A stretch of 64,000 nucleotides of DNA from contig NC_007765.1 in NCBI RefSeq assembly GCF_000092045.1, positions 434,001 to 498,000 on the forward strand, in the 5' to 3' direction. The translations under genes and the position numbers were made by a program. Position 1 is the first letter of the stretch, and every line of letters begins with the position of its first letter. Positions 53,800 through 62,509 of the stretch are shown here, piece after piece. The DNA comes from Rhizobium etli CFN 42 (GTDB lineage: Bacteria; Pseudomonadota; Alphaproteobacteria; Rhizobiales; Rhizobiaceae). The notes beneath the pieces are model-generated. The model was not told the DNA's origin and searched no databases. It was given only the letters and a program-made list of their open reading frames with translations.

Positions 53800-54765
53800 T
53801 CAATTGCGGGAGAGCGGTAATTTCGTTCCTGCGAGCGCCCGTTCTTCGAGCACGGTGTGGCGGAAGCGGAAGAGCTTGGCCGGTCGGCCGCCGGTTTCGC
53901 TTTCCGTTCCGCCGGTTTCCTCGACCAATTCCTGCTGTTCGATGAGCCGGCGGAAATTCTGCTTGTGCAGCGTCAGCCCGGCCAGGGCCTCGATCGTGCG
54001 CTGCAGCCGCAGGAGCGTAAAACTCTCCGGCATCAGTTCGAAGACGACGGGGCGGTACTTGATCTTGGCGCGCAGCCGAGCGATCCCGGTCGCCAGGATG
54101 CGGCGATGATCGGCAAACATCGCCCGGCCGAGATTGGCTTCCACCCCGCAACCGGCTTCGGCCACCAGGCCGGCTTCATAAAGCAGTTCGTAGCGTTGCA
54201 GGGCCAGATCCTCATTCCAGCCGCCGCCGTCGAGGCCGAAGTTGAAGTCGGCACGGCGATGGCGATGCTCCCGCCGGGCCGGATCGGCATCCGCCCAGCT
54301 CCTGAGGCGTGCCACGATTTCGTCCAGCACGGCCGGCCTGCCCTGCCGATGGTCTTCCCAGGGAAAATAGTCGTACCAGCCGTGCCATCCCGGTCGGCCG
54401 GCGCCCGCCTGCTCGTTGACCAGGCCGAGATAGCTGATCGAGATTGTCCGCCCGCCAAGAATCTCGTTGTTCCGGTCGCGGTCGGCGAAGGTATAGAGTT
54501 GTTCGAGATAACCAACCGGGTGCTCGGTCTGCTCCTGCACCCATTCGCGCAGGCCCGATTGCAGGGTTCGATGGCCCATTTCGAATGGGCCCGACGGCAG
54601 GGCGTTGCCGGAGCGGATGGTCATGACGCGCGGCTCATCCCCCGTCACCGCGACGAGCACCGCAATCAGTTCCGCATGCGCAAAGCCGATCGTCACAGGG
54701 GCCGAATACTCCGTTCCGAATGAATCGAACGGATCATTCCTGCCACAGGCGGCGACGGAAGCCAA
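53800..54765 (-). CDS. nadQ: NadQ-type regulator of NAD synthesis (NUDIX-like plus winged helix)
   Basis: The product is 321 aa of the COG4111-type family predicted to control nad genes in alphaproteobacteria. The N-terminal part resembles a degenerate NUDIX domain (AHAELIAVLVAVTGDEPRVM, then LEQLYTFADRDRN) without an intact catalytic Nudix box. The C-terminal part contains a winged-helix (RRLIEQQELVEETGGTESE, then GGRPAKLFRFRHTVLEER), as in NrtR. The stop lies only 70 bases from the nadA start, with both operators in the gap. The start is uncertain: I take a TTG at 54765 preceded by GGGGGAAAG; no ATG occurs before residue 48. It probably represses nadABC, sensing NAD or ADP-ribose. Confidence 0.85.
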   Translation of the reverse strand: MASVAACGRNDPFDSFGTEYSAPVTIGFAHAELIAVLVAVTGDEPRVMTIRSGNALPSGPFEMGHRTLQSGLREWVQEQTEHPVGYLEQLYTFADRDRNNEILGGRTISISYLGLVNEQAGAGRPGWHGWYDYFPWEDHRQGRPAVLDEIVARLRSWADADPARREHRHRRADFNFGLDGGGWNEDLALQRYELLYEAGLVAEAGCGVEANLGRAMFADHRRILATGIARLRAKIKYRPVVFELMPESFTLLRLQRTIEALAGLTLHKQNFRRLIEQQELVEETGGTESETGGRPAKLFRFRHTVLEERALAGTKLPLSRN

Positions 54766-54775
54766 TGCAACTTTC

Positions 54776-54800
54776 CCCCTCTCCCCGCTGGGGAGAAGGG
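54776..54800 (-). terminator. hairpin downstream of the PanB-like gene
   Basis: CTCCCC (54781-54786) and GGGGAG (54790-54795) form a 6-bp stem with a 3-base loop, extended beyond one mismatch by three more pairs. It lies 17 bases after the stop of the PanB-like gene. This C/G-rich palindrome is of a kind often repeated between rhizobial genes. Confidence 0.55.
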
Positions 54801-54816
54801 ACTCGCCGGGCAGGCG

Positions 54817-55635
54817 TCAGCGCTTGCCCGTCTCGTTGGTCAGCCGGTCGCGGAAAATCTTCAATTCGGCCTCGTCGATACCGACGCAATGACGCTCTTC
54901 CGGGTAGGCGCCGGTCCTGACGTCCTCGGCGAATTCGATGAAGGCGGCGATGCGCTCGCGCTGCAGCCGGTCATGTTCAGCGGCGAAGTTGCGATAGACC
55001 TTGGCGTGGCGCGGATAATGATCACGATTGGCGCCGAGCACATCGTCGGCGAAGAGATATTGGGCGTCGCAGCCGCTGCCCGCGCCCATCGAGATCATCA
55101 GCATCGAGGTGTTGCTGCTGATGGCGGCGGCAACGTCACCCGGCACGACTTCAATTTCGGCGGCGAAGGCGCCGGCCTCCTCGAGCGCTTTGGTCTGCCG
55201 CCAGATCTCGGCCGCACTTGCTGCCGTCTTGCCGACGGCGCGGAAGCCTCCGGTCCAGGTGGCTTTCGAGGGGATCAGCCCGAGATGGCCGCAGACGGGG
55301 ATGCCCTCGTCGCGCAGGCGACGGATCGTCTGCAGGCTCGCGGCGCAATAGACGGCATCACCGCCGGCCTTCAGGGCCGCAAAGGCGGCGCGCAGGTAGT
55401 CTTCGGCCGAGACGTGGTCGCCATATTCGAGACCCGGAATGGCAAAGGGCGTGGGGGCGACCTCGCGGAAGACCGGGCCGAGCAGCGACGGTGGTACCGA
55501 GACGATGTCGATCCCCGACTTTTCGGCGGCTTCGGCCTCCTCGAGCGAGGTGACGCGCAGCATGGTCAGCTGGCGCTTGCCCTTTTCCGCAAGCAGATCG
55601 GCAACGGTTGCACGCTTATGTTTTTTCATCATCAA
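54817..55635 (-). CDS. PanB-like protein lacking the usual metal ligands
   Basis: The product is 272 aa and aligns with ketopantoate hydroxymethyltransferase along its length (VCGHLGLIPSKATWTGGFRA, then EIEVVPGDVAAAIS and GAGSGCDAQYLFADDVLG). The three Mg ligands of E. coli PanB appear changed: VGDSLG (Asp45) is VPPSLL here, ADLPF (Asp84) is IPGLEY-like, and KIEGG (Glu114) is YCAAS. The later Glu (EIEVVP) is kept. It is therefore unlikely to be the housekeeping enzyme and may use another substrate in the PEP mutase/PanB superfamily. No panC is adjacent. It starts 23 bases after the mocF-like stop, so it is the last gene of the mocDEF-like operon. Confidence 0.75.
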   Translation of the reverse strand: MMMKKHKRATVADLLAEKGKRQLTMLRVTSLEEAEAAEKSGIDIVSVPPSLLGPVFREVAPTPFAIPGLEYGDHVSAEDYLRAAFAALKAGGDAVYCAASLQTIRRLRDEGIPVCGHLGLIPSKATWTGGFRAVGKTAASAAEIWRQTKALEEAGAFAAEIEVVPGDVAAAISSNTSMLMISMGAGSGCDAQYLFADDVLGANRDHYPRHAKVYRNFAAEHDRLQRERIAAFIEFAEDVRTGAYPEERHCVGIDEAELKIFRDRLTNETGKR

Positions 55636-55657
55636 TTCCTTTGAAAATATCGGGGGC

Positions 55658-56884
55658 TCAGGCGGTCAGAAGGGATTTCAGCTTGACGTTGCTTGATGTC
55701 AGCGCAGCAGGGTCTGGATGGGCGCCAGCCGCGATCAACATTTCCGCAAGTCTGATGTCGCGCGCCACGGCATTGCCCGGGCCGATGCCGCTTGCGGCGA
55801 TCAACCGGCCATCAGCGTCGAGGTGGAAGAGAATGAAGGCGTCCGGTCCGAGGTCGCGGCGCAGATGCAGGACCGCCCCTTCGGCGAGGCCTGATATCTG
55901 CAGCGTCATGTCGTATTGATCCGACCAGAACCACGGCACGGCTGAAACGGCTTCGTCGCAGCCGAGCATATTGGCGGCGGCCAACGTGCCCTGCTCCTGG
56001 GCATTGCGCCAGGATTCGAGCCTTACCCGCCGGCCGCCATAGATAGGCAGCGGAAAGGAACAGCAGTCGCCGGCGGCAAAAACATCAGGCGCCGAGGTCC
56101 GGAGATAGGTGTCGACGGCAATGCCGTTTTCGATTGTAAGCCCCGCCCTTTCGGCGATGTCGACATTCGGCCGCGCGCCAATGCCGACGAGGGCGAGATC
56201 GGCTTCTATCACCGCGCCAGTCGATAGTTTGACGACGGCCTTCCCGCTTTCCGCAGTCAATGTCTCAATCGAGACACCGCAGCGGATATCGACACCTTCG
56301 GCCCGGTGGCGTTCGGTCAGCAGATGAGCGATCTCGTCCGGCACGCCGCGCTTCAGCACGCGGTCCAGTCCCTCAATGACGGTGACATCGGCGCCAAGCA
56401 AGCGCGCCGTCGCGGCAAGTTCCAGCCCGATGAAGCCGCCGCCGATAATGGCGATATGCCCGCCGGACTTCATGGCCTCGCGCAGAGCGGCCGCATCCTC
56501 ATGGGTGCGAAGCGAACGGATATGCGGATTGCCTTCGGAGGCGCCCGGGAACGATCTCGCGGCCGCGCCCGTCGCCAGCAGAAGCTTGTCGTAGGAGAGT
56601 GCGGCGCCATCCGAAAGCAGGACGGTCCGGGAGGCAGGATCGAAATCCCTGGCTTCAAGACCGATCAGCAGCCGGATGCCGCTTTCGGCGTATTTGTCCG
56701 CAGCCGCGATGAATTTCGGATCGCCCGCATCGGCGGCAGCCGCCTTCGAAAGCGGCGGCCGTTCATAAGGGTGAAGGGGTTCGGCGCCAACGAGCGTTAT
56801 CTCGCCGGCAAAACCCTTTTCCCGCAGAGCGAAAGCGGCGCGAGCACCGCATTCGCCCGCACCGAGGATGACGAAATGAGCCAC
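55658..56884 (-). CDS. mocF: ferredoxin reductase of the MocDEF-like oxygenase (MocF-like)
   Basis: The product is 408 aa. I use a GTG start at 56884, five bases after GGAGG; the frame reaches 57031 inside mocE without a signal. The FAD motif is FVILGAGECGARAAFALREK (residues about 3-22), an NAD motif is HIAIIGGGFIGLELAATARL, and the C-terminal FAD-contact DVFAAGDCCSFPLPIYGG leads into the small reductase domain of the oxygenase-coupled NADH-ferredoxin reductase family. It would reduce the adjacent Rieske ferredoxin. In Sinorhizobium L5-30 MocF has this role in rhizopine demethylation. Confidence 0.85.
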   Translation of the reverse strand: MAHFVILGAGECGARAAFALREKGFAGEITLVGAEPLHPYERPPLSKAAAADAGDPKFIAAADKYAESGIRLLIGLEARDFDPASRTVLLSDGAALSYDKLLLATGAAARSFPGASEGNPHIRSLRTHEDAAALREAMKSGGHIAIIGGGFIGLELAATARLLGADVTVIEGLDRVLKRGVPDEIAHLLTERHRAEGVDIRCGVSIETLTAESGKAVVKLSTGAVIEADLALVGIGARPNVDIAERAGLTIENGIAVDTYLRTSAPDVFAAGDCCSFPLPIYGGRRVRLESWRNAQEQGTLAAANMLGCDEAVSAVPWFWSDQYDMTLQISGLAEGAVLHLRRDLGPDAFILFHLDADGRLIAASGIGPGNAVARDIRLAEMLIAAGAHPDPAALTSSNVKLKSLLTA

Positions 56885-56894
56885 ATCAGCCTCC

Positions 56895-57209
56895 TCAGAC
56901 AGCGATGAAGACGGTGTCGCCTTCGATCTTGACCGGATAGGTCTTGAGATTGACGCAGACCGGTGCACCCTTGGCTTCGCCCGTCTTGTAGTTGAAGCGG
57001 CCGTTATGTTTCGGGCATTCGATGATTTCATCCATCACAAGCCCGTCGGCGAGATGGATATGTTCATGCGTGCAGAGTCCGTCGGTGGCGAAGAATTCGT
57101 CGTCGGGGCTGCGGTAGACCGCGAAGGTGCGCCCGCCATGATCGAAGCGGATGACATCCTCTTCGTCGATCTCGTCCTTGCCGCAGACTTCGATCCAGTT
57201 TCCGCTCAT
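56895..57209 (-). CDS. mocE: Rieske-type ferredoxin (MocE-like)
   Basis: The product is 104 aa. The Rieske [2Fe-2S] ligands are in CTHEHIHLADG (Cys-x-His) and CPKHNGRF (Cys-x2-His), about 18 residues apart, as expected. It has no other domain, so it is a soluble electron carrier between the reductase and the membrane hydroxylase. The stop codon lies ten bases before the mocF start and the start lies 22 bases after the mocD stop. Confidence 0.92.
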   Translation of the reverse strand: MSGNWIEVCGKDEIDEEDVIRFDHGGRTFAVYRSPDDEFFATDGLCTHEHIHLADGLVMDEIIECPKHNGRFNYKTGEAKGAPVCVNLKTYPVKIEGDTVFIAV

Positions 57210-57231
57210 CTTTGTCCTCCTCGATTTTCGA

Positions 57232-58320
57232 TTATTGCGCCGCCGGCGCCAGTTCGTTGTGGAATTCCTCGCGATAGGGCCGCGCGGTGGCCGGCAGTTC
57301 CCGCCTCAGGAAATAATCCTCGTTGCGCAGCTGGCGCAGGAAAGCCGGGATCATCTCGCGGTAGCCCGACCAGATCGACCGGTTCGGCGCCGGCAGATCG
57401 TGCTTGATCATTGCGTGCAGCCGGGGCAGCGCGTGATAGGGCACCATCGGGAACATGTGATGTTCGACGTGGTAATTCATGTTCCAATAAATGAAACGGC
57501 TGATCGGGTTCATATAGACCGTGCGGCTGTTCAGCCGGTGATCGATGACGTTGTCGGCAAGGCCGCCATGCTGCAGGAGCCCGGTCAGCACGTGGTGCCA
57601 GGCGCCGTAGAGGCGCGGCAGGCCGATCAGCATCAGCGGCAGGATCGAGCCGGTGGCAACCGCGACGGCGATCGTCGCGAGATAGATCGTCAGCCAGATG
57701 CGGGCGAAGCGGATCGCCTTCGCCTGCTCCATCTCCGGAATGAAGGTCTTTTCCGCCGCGCTGATGATGCCGAAGGCGTTGCGCAGCATGTCGAGGACAG
57801 CATGCCAGACGTCGAGAATGCCGAAGAAATTGAGGATCAACCGGAGCAGGTCCGGCGGCCGCATGACGGCGATCTCCGGATCGCGGCCGACGATGACCGT
57901 ATCGGTATGATGGCGCGTATGGCTCCAGCGCCAGGTCACCGGATTGCGCATGATCATGAAGCAGGCGATCTGGTAGACGGCGTCGTTCATCCAGCGCGTT
58001 TTGAAGGCGGTGCCGTGACCGCATTCATGCCAGCGGCTGTCGGAGGCCGAGCCGTAGAGCACGCCGTAAGCGAGGAAGAAGGGCAGCGCGATCCAGGAGC
58101 CCCAGAAATAGATGCCGAGACCGGCAAAGACCACCATGCTGCCGAGCCAGATGACCGTGTCACGGATCGCCGGCGCATCGGATCGCTGCATCAGCGCCTT
58201 CATCTCCTTGCGGGGAATATCGGTGTGATACCATTCGGCAGCCGCGAGTCCCGTCTCCACCGCGGTGCGGCCGCTTTCCCCGAGCAGATCGTAGTCTCGT
58301 TTCTTTGTCTGGATCGCCAT
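57232..58320 (-). CDS. mocD: fatty-acid-desaturase-fold membrane oxygenase (MocD-like)
   Basis: The product is 362 aa, starting at 58320 after GAGG; the open frame to 59190 is antisense to the LacI gene. The three His clusters of diiron membrane desaturases/hydroxylases are HECGHG, HTRHH and HVEHH, and the two pairs of hydrophobic segments are about residues 55-95 and 200-235. In Sinorhizobium meliloti L5-30, MocD with MocE and MocF is proposed to remove the O-methyl group of the rhizopine 3-O-methyl-scyllo-inosamine. The electron-transfer partners are present here in the same order. The actual substrate here is unknown. Confidence 0.85.
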   Translation of the reverse strand: MAIQTKKRDYDLLGESGRTAVETGLAAAEWYHTDIPRKEMKALMQRSDAPAIRDTVIWLGSMVVFAGLGIYFWGSWIALPFFLAYGVLYGSASDSRWHECGHGTAFKTRWMNDAVYQIACFMIMRNPVTWRWSHTRHHTDTVIVGRDPEIAVMRPPDLLRLILNFFGILDVWHAVLDMLRNAFGIISAAEKTFIPEMEQAKAIRFARIWLTIYLATIAVAVATGSILPLMLIGLPRLYGAWHHVLTGLLQHGGLADNVIDHRLNSRTVYMNPISRFIYWNMNYHVEHHMFPMVPYHALPRLHAMIKHDLPAPNRSIWSGYREMIPAFLRQLRNEDYFLRRELPATARPYREEFHNELAPAAQ

Positions 58321-58383
58321 TATCCGCCTCCCTATGCCGTTGTCGGGAGAATAGGTTGACTTTGGACGACGCTCAATGCAGGC

Positions 58384-58400
58384 TTGATGTAATCTATCAA
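58384..58400. promoter_or_regulatory. candidate LacI operator between mocD and lacI-type genes
   Basis: TTGAT (58384-58388) and ATCAA (58396-58400) form an inverted repeat with a 7-base AT-rich spacer in the 129-base divergent region. It lies 50 bases before the LacI-type start and 64 bases before mocD. LacI family members often bind such AT-flanked palindromes. Inferred. Confidence 0.4.
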
Positions 58401-58449
58401 AAGCCATCATGAATGGCTCGCATCCATGAGCGAATACATCAGGGATATC

Positions 58450-59478
58450 ATGCGCCGCCCCACCATCTCCGATCTCGCTCGCGCCTCCGGCGTCAGCGTC
58501 GCCACTGTCGACCGCGTTCTCAACGCTCGTCATCGTGTGCGGGAGGAAACGGCGCGGCGGGTCTATGATGCGGCACAGGAGATCGGTTATCATGCCGTCG
58601 GCCTCATCCGGCAGCGCGTCTTCGAAGATCTGCCGCAATACAAGCTCGCCTTCCTGCTGCAGAAGCCGACGCAGGCCTTCTATCAGACCTTCGCCCGCGA
58701 AATCGAGGCGGCGGCGCGCGCCGTCACCACCGCCCGTCTGCAGATCCAGATCGAATACCCGTCTTCGACAACCCCTGCCGCCATCAACGAAAAGATCAAG
58801 TCGCTCGGCGCCCGCAACCAGGCCGTAGCCGTCGTCGGTCCCGACTACCCCGCGGTCACGACTGCGGTGGAGGAGTTGAAGGAGCGCGGCATTCCCGTCT
58901 TCTCGCTGCTCTCCGATCTCGCCACCGGCGTGCGTGACGCCTATGTCGGCGTCAACAATCGCAAGGTCGGACGCACCGCCGCCTGGATGATCGCACGGAC
59001 GGCCGATAAGCCCGGCAAAGTGGCCTGTTTTGTCGGCAGCCACCGCTTCCACGGCCATGAATTGCGGGAGATCGGGTTCCGCTCCTATTTTCGGGAGAAT
59101 GCGCCGGAATTCGATGTCGTCGAAACATTGATCAACCTGGAGACTGCCGAAATCACCCATGAGGCAACGCTGACGCTGCTGCAGAAACATCCCGACCTCG
59201 TCGGGCTTTATGTCTGCGGCGGCGGTATGGAGGGGGCGATTTCGGCGTTCCGTGAAGAGGATGTCGGCGGCCGGATCGTGCTTGTCGTCAATGAGCTGAC
59301 GCCGGAGAGCAAGGCTGGTCTCGCCGACGATATCGTCACCATGGTGGTTGCCACTCCCCTGCCCGCTCTCTGCAAGGAGCTGTTATCGCTGATGCTCGGC
59401 GCGATAGAGCATGGTGAGGCCGCCGTTCCCGGCCAATCCTTCCTGCCATTCGATATCTATATTTCCGAGAATATCTGA
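58450..59478 (+). CDS. LacI-family transcriptional regulator
   Basis: The product is 342 aa. I start at 58450, preceded by AGGGA; an ATG at 58426 is eight codons upstream without a binding site. The HTH is RRPTISDLARASGVSVATVD, then RVLNARHRVREETARRV, followed by a periplasmic-binding-like domain (FLLQKPTQAFYQTFAREIEA, DAYVGVNNRKVGRTAAWMI, GLYVCGGGMEGAISAFRE) similar to sugar/inositol sensing members. It is divergent from the mocDEF-like operon and upstream of the IolI-like gene, so it probably controls both in response to an inositol derivative. Confidence 0.9.
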   Translation: MRRPTISDLARASGVSVATVDRVLNARHRVREETARRVYDAAQEIGYHAVGLIRQRVFEDLPQYKLAFLLQKPTQAFYQTFAREIEAAARAVTTARLQIQIEYPSSTTPAAINEKIKSLGARNQAVAVVGPDYPAVTTAVEELKERGIPVFSLLSDLATGVRDAYVGVNNRKVGRTAAWMIARTADKPGKVACFVGSHRFHGHELREIGFRSYFRENAPEFDVVETLINLETAEITHEATLTLLQKHPDLVGLYVCGGGMEGAISAFREEDVGGRIVLVVNELTPESKAGLADDIVTMVVATPLPALCKELLSLMLGAIEHGEAAVPGQSFLPFDIYISENI

Positions 59479-59641
59479 GGAGTGATGGAATTCTATCATC
59501 GCGCCTGAAATTCTTTCAGCAATGAGGGGAGGACGCCGGCAATGACGGATGGATTGCCCGGCAAATTCGGATAGAGATTCGCTCGCCCATTCACGAGTAC
59601 CTCTCCGCTTCTGTCGCGGAGACGAGGAGGAGATATCCGTC

Positions 59642-60454
59642 ATGACTTCGATCCGTTTTGCCCTCAACCACATGGCTGCGCCGTCGCTCGCTATCGATGA
59701 TTTCTTCGCGCTGGCAAAGTCGCTCGGCATCGACTCGGTCGAGATCCGCAACGACCTTTCCGGCAACGCAATTCTCGACGGCACCAAACCCGAAGCGATC
59801 AGAGAAGCCGCCGCCCGCCACGGGCTGACGATCATTTCGATCAACGCCCTGCAGCGTTTCAACGAATGGAATGAGACGCGTGCCAAGGAAGCGCGGGAAC
59901 TGATCGATTATGCCGCGGCCTGCGGCGCCAAGGCGCTGGTCCTCGTCCCCAAGAACGACGGCACCGGCTGCGCCGACGGCGAACGCCAGGCCAATCTGCG
60001 CCAGTCCCTGGCAGCACTGAAGCCGATGCTTGATAAAGCCGGCATCATCGGCCTCGTCGAGCCGCTCGGTTTCGAGATCTGCTCGCTGCGTTCGAAGACC
60101 GAGGCGGCCGAGGCGATCAGGGAACTCGGCGCGCAGTCGATCTTCAAGCTCGTTCACGACACCTTCCACCATCACCTTGCCGGCGAAGCCGCGACCTTCC
60201 CCGACCTGGCCGGCCTGGTGCACATTTCCGGCGTCAGCGATCCCTCCGTTTCCGTTGCCGATATGCGTGACTCCCATCGCGTACTCGTGGACGGCGACGA
60301 CCGGCTTGACAATGCCGGGCAGATCAAGGCGCTGCTGCAGGCAGGCTACAAGGGTCCGTTCTCCTTCGAACCCTTTGCTGCGGAAGTTCATGCGGTCAAG
60401 GACCCGGCCGCTGCGCTGCGCGCCAGCATGGATTATCTGACCGCGCGGGTCTAA
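59642..60454 (+). CDS. iolI: TIM-barrel protein, 2-keto-myo-inositol (inosose) isomerase-like (IolI)
   Basis: The product is 270 aa, preceded by GAGGAGGAG. The xylose-isomerase-like barrel has SVEIRNDLSG near residue 37, INALQRFNEWNE, metal-ligand Glu in GLVEPLGFEICSL, Asp and His in LVHDTFHHHLAG and HISG, and Glu in FSFEPF. It aligns with B. subtilis IolI, notably NALQRFN versus NALVFFN and DTFHHH versus DSFHFH. IolI interconverts inosose isomers during inositol breakdown. It lies downstream of the LacI gene on the same strand, so the group may handle a methylated inositol or inosamine. Confidence 0.75.
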   Translation: MTSIRFALNHMAAPSLAIDDFFALAKSLGIDSVEIRNDLSGNAILDGTKPEAIREAAARHGLTIISINALQRFNEWNETRAKEARELIDYAAACGAKALVLVPKNDGTGCADGERQANLRQSLAALKPMLDKAGIIGLVEPLGFEICSLRSKTEAAEAIRELGAQSIFKLVHDTFHHHLAGEAATFPDLAGLVHISGVSDPSVSVADMRDSHRVLVDGDDRLDNAGQIKALLQAGYKGPFSFEPFAAEVHAVKDPAAALRASMDYLTARV

Positions 60455-60476
60455 GACCCACGGGTACGCTTCTCTT

Positions 60477-60508
60477 CATGATCGGCCGCCGGCGAGCGGC
60501 CGATCATG
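60477..60508. terminator. bidirectional hairpin between iolI-like gene and cobM
   Basis: CATGATCGGCCG (60477-60488) and its complement (60497-60508) form a perfect 12-bp stem with an 8-base loop, between convergent genes (23 bases after one stop, 6 before the other). Confidence 0.75.
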
Positions 60509-60513
60509 AGACG

Positions 60514-61272
60514 TTATTCCCGGCCCCTGAACCGGCGCTGATAGGCCGGATCATAGAGCGAGCTCTCGCGAAAATCTTCCGCCGCGAGCGACGGTCCGAC
60601 GAAGATGATCGCCGTGCGTTCGATCGGTTCGGCCGCAACCTTTGCCTCGATATCGGAGAGCGTGCCGGAGAGGATGCGCTCGTCCGCCCAGGAGGCCTTG
60701 ACGACGATGACGATCGGGCAGTCCGCGCCGTAGAGCGGCGTCAACTCGTCGACCACCTGCTTCAGAGCATGGATCGCCAGATGGATGGCCAGCGTAGCGC
60801 CCGTCGCGCCGAATTTCGCCAACGTCTCTTCATTCGGCATCGGTGACGCGCGGCCGGACACACGGGTCAGCACCACGCTTTGAGCGATGGCCGGGATCGT
60901 CAGTTCGCGCCCGAGTGCCGCGGCCGCAGCCGCAAAGGCCGGAACACCCGGGGTCATCGTATAGGCGATGCCGTGCTTCTGCAGCCGGCGCACCTGCTCG
61001 GCGACCGCGCTCCAGACGGAGAGGTCGCCGGAGTGCAGCCGGGCGACGTCCTGGCCGGCGGCAGCGGCTCGGAGAAATTCCGCCTCGATCTCATCGAGCG
61101 ACATCGGGGCAGTATCGACGATGCGCACGCCAGTTGGGCAATATTGCAGCAGTTCCGGCGAGACGATCGAGCCGGCATAGAGGCAGACCGGGCACCGGGC
61201 AATGAGATCGCGGCCACGCACTGTGATCAGATCCGCAGCGCCCGGCCCCGCGCCAATGAAATGCACCGTCAT
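60514..61272 (-). CDS. cobM: precorrin-4 C11-methyltransferase (CobM)
   Basis: The product is 252 aa of the tetrapyrrole methylase family. It begins [20 protein letters not shown], the SAM-binding glycine loop of CobM/CbiF, with [31 protein letters not shown] and [15 protein letters not shown] characteristic of the C11 enzyme. It acts in aerobic cobalamin synthesis. It starts four bases after the cobL stop, so the genes are one transcription unit. Confidence 0.94.
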   Translation of the reverse strand: MTVHFIGAGPGAADLITVRGRDLIARCPVCLYAGSIVSPELLQYCPTGVRIVDTAPMSLDEIEAEFLRAAAAGQDVARLHSGDLSVWSAVAEQVRRLQKHGIAYTMTPGVPAFAAAAAALGRELTIPAIAQSVVLTRVSGRASPMPNEETLAKFGATGATLAIHLAIHALKQVVDELTPLYGADCPIVIVVKASWADERILSGTLSDIEAKVAAEPIERTAIIFVGPSLAAEDFRESSLYDPAYQRRFRGRE

Positions 61273-61276
61273 CCCG

Positions 61277-62509
61277 TTATCCTTTCGTCCAGCGCCATTG
61301 CGTCACCGGCATCGCCGGCCGCCAGCCGCTCATGCTGCCGAGCGGCGCAGCGCGCGATATTTCGATCCGCGTGAGGGAGCCGCCACGTTTTGCATGTTCG
61401 GCGATCAATACCGCTTCCATCTCAAGTGTCACGGCATTGGCGACGAGCCGGCCTCCCCGCTTCAGTGTGGCGATGGCCGTGTCGATGACATCAGGATCGC
61501 TGCCGCCGCCGCCGAGAAAGATCACATCCGGTTCCGGCAGGCCTTGCAGCGCATCGGGCGCTGAGCCCTCGACGACGGCGAGATGCGGCACGCCGAGGGC
61601 GGATGCGTTGCGGGCAATCCGCGCCGCCCGCTCCGGCGATTGCTCGACGGCGATCGTCTTCAGGCTGGGATCGGCCAGCATCCATTCGATGCCGATCGAT
61701 CCCGAGCCGGCGCCGACATCCCAGAGCAGTTCCCCGTGACGTGGCGCAAGCGCCGAAAGCGTCAACGCCCGGATCTCCCGTTTGGTGATCTGACCGTCAT
61801 GCTCGAACAGATCATCCTCGAGACCTGCGGCAAAAGGCAGGATGCGAGCCCTCTCCCCTGCCGCAACCTCAAGCGCGCAGACGTTCAGGGGATCGATGTC
61901 AGTGAGATCGAAATCCGCCGCCACGGCGCGTTTCTGTCGTTCCCGCGCACCGCCTAACGCTTCGAGCACGGTAAGTCTCGACTGACCGAAGCCGGTTGCG
62001 ACAAGCAAGGCAGCGAGCTCGCCAGGTCCCTTCTCATCAGAGGTCAGAGCAATGATGCGCCGCCCGGGGTGCAGATGCGGTCGGACCAGGTCGAGCGGGC
62101 GTCCGTGCAGCGAGATCGCCGTCACGTCCTGTTGCGGCCAGCCGAGCCGCGAGGCGGCAAGGCTGAAGGCCGACGGCGCCGGAATGACACGCATCTCTTC
62201 GGCCGATACACGGCGGCAGAGGGTTGCGCCGACGCCATAGAGAAACGGATCGCCGGAGGCGAGCACGACAACAGGCGTGCCGCGCCTTTCAAGAACAGCA
62301 TCGACCGAACGCTCGAAGGGGCTCTGCCAGGCAAGCTTTTCGCCCGATATCAGCGATGCGGCAAGCGCGTGGTGCCGCGCCCCGCCGAAGACCGCGGGTG
62401 CGATGGCTATCAGCCTCTTCGCCTCCTCACCCAGCCCTGCTGGACCATCTTCGCCGATGCCGATAATAGTCAGCCAGGGCTGGGTGCAAGTGGGAAAGAC
62501 ATCAGACAT
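61277..62509 (-). CDS. cobL: precorrin-6Y C5,15-methyltransferase (decarboxylating), CobL
   Basis: The product is 410 aa, a CbiE-CbiT fusion. Residues about 10-210 form the CbiE methylase ([38 protein letters not shown]). Residues about 220-405 are the CbiT SAM domain ([36 protein letters not shown]). It methylates C5 and C15 and removes the C12 acetate carboxyl. The start ATG (complement of 62507-62509) overlaps by two bases the start of cobK on the other strand. Frame extends upstream inside cobK only as a shadow. Confidence 0.93.
   Translation of the reverse strand: MSDVFPTCTQPWLTIIGIGEDGPAGLGEEAKRLIAIAPAVFGGARHHALAASLISGEKLAWQSPFERSVDAVLERRGTPVVVLASGDPFLYGVGATLCRRVSAEEMRVIPAPSAFSLAASRLGWPQQDVTAISLHGRPLDLVRPHLHPGRRIIALTSDEKGPGELAALLVATGFGQSRLTVLEALGGARERQKRAVAADFDLTDIDPLNVCALEVAAGERARILPFAAGLEDDLFEHDGQITKREIRALTLSALAPRHGELLWDVGAGSGSIGIEWMLADPSLKTIAVEQSPERAARIARNASALGVPHLAVVEGSAPDALQGLPEPDVIFLGGGGSDPDVIDTAIATLKRGGRLVANAVTLEMEAVLIAEHAKRGGSLTRIEISRAAPLGSMSGWRPAMPVTQWRWTKG

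Noticed and set aside
54817..55635. Calling this gene panB, the pantothenate enzyme
   Set aside because: The three metal ligands are missing and no panC is adjacent, so only 'PanB-like' is supported.
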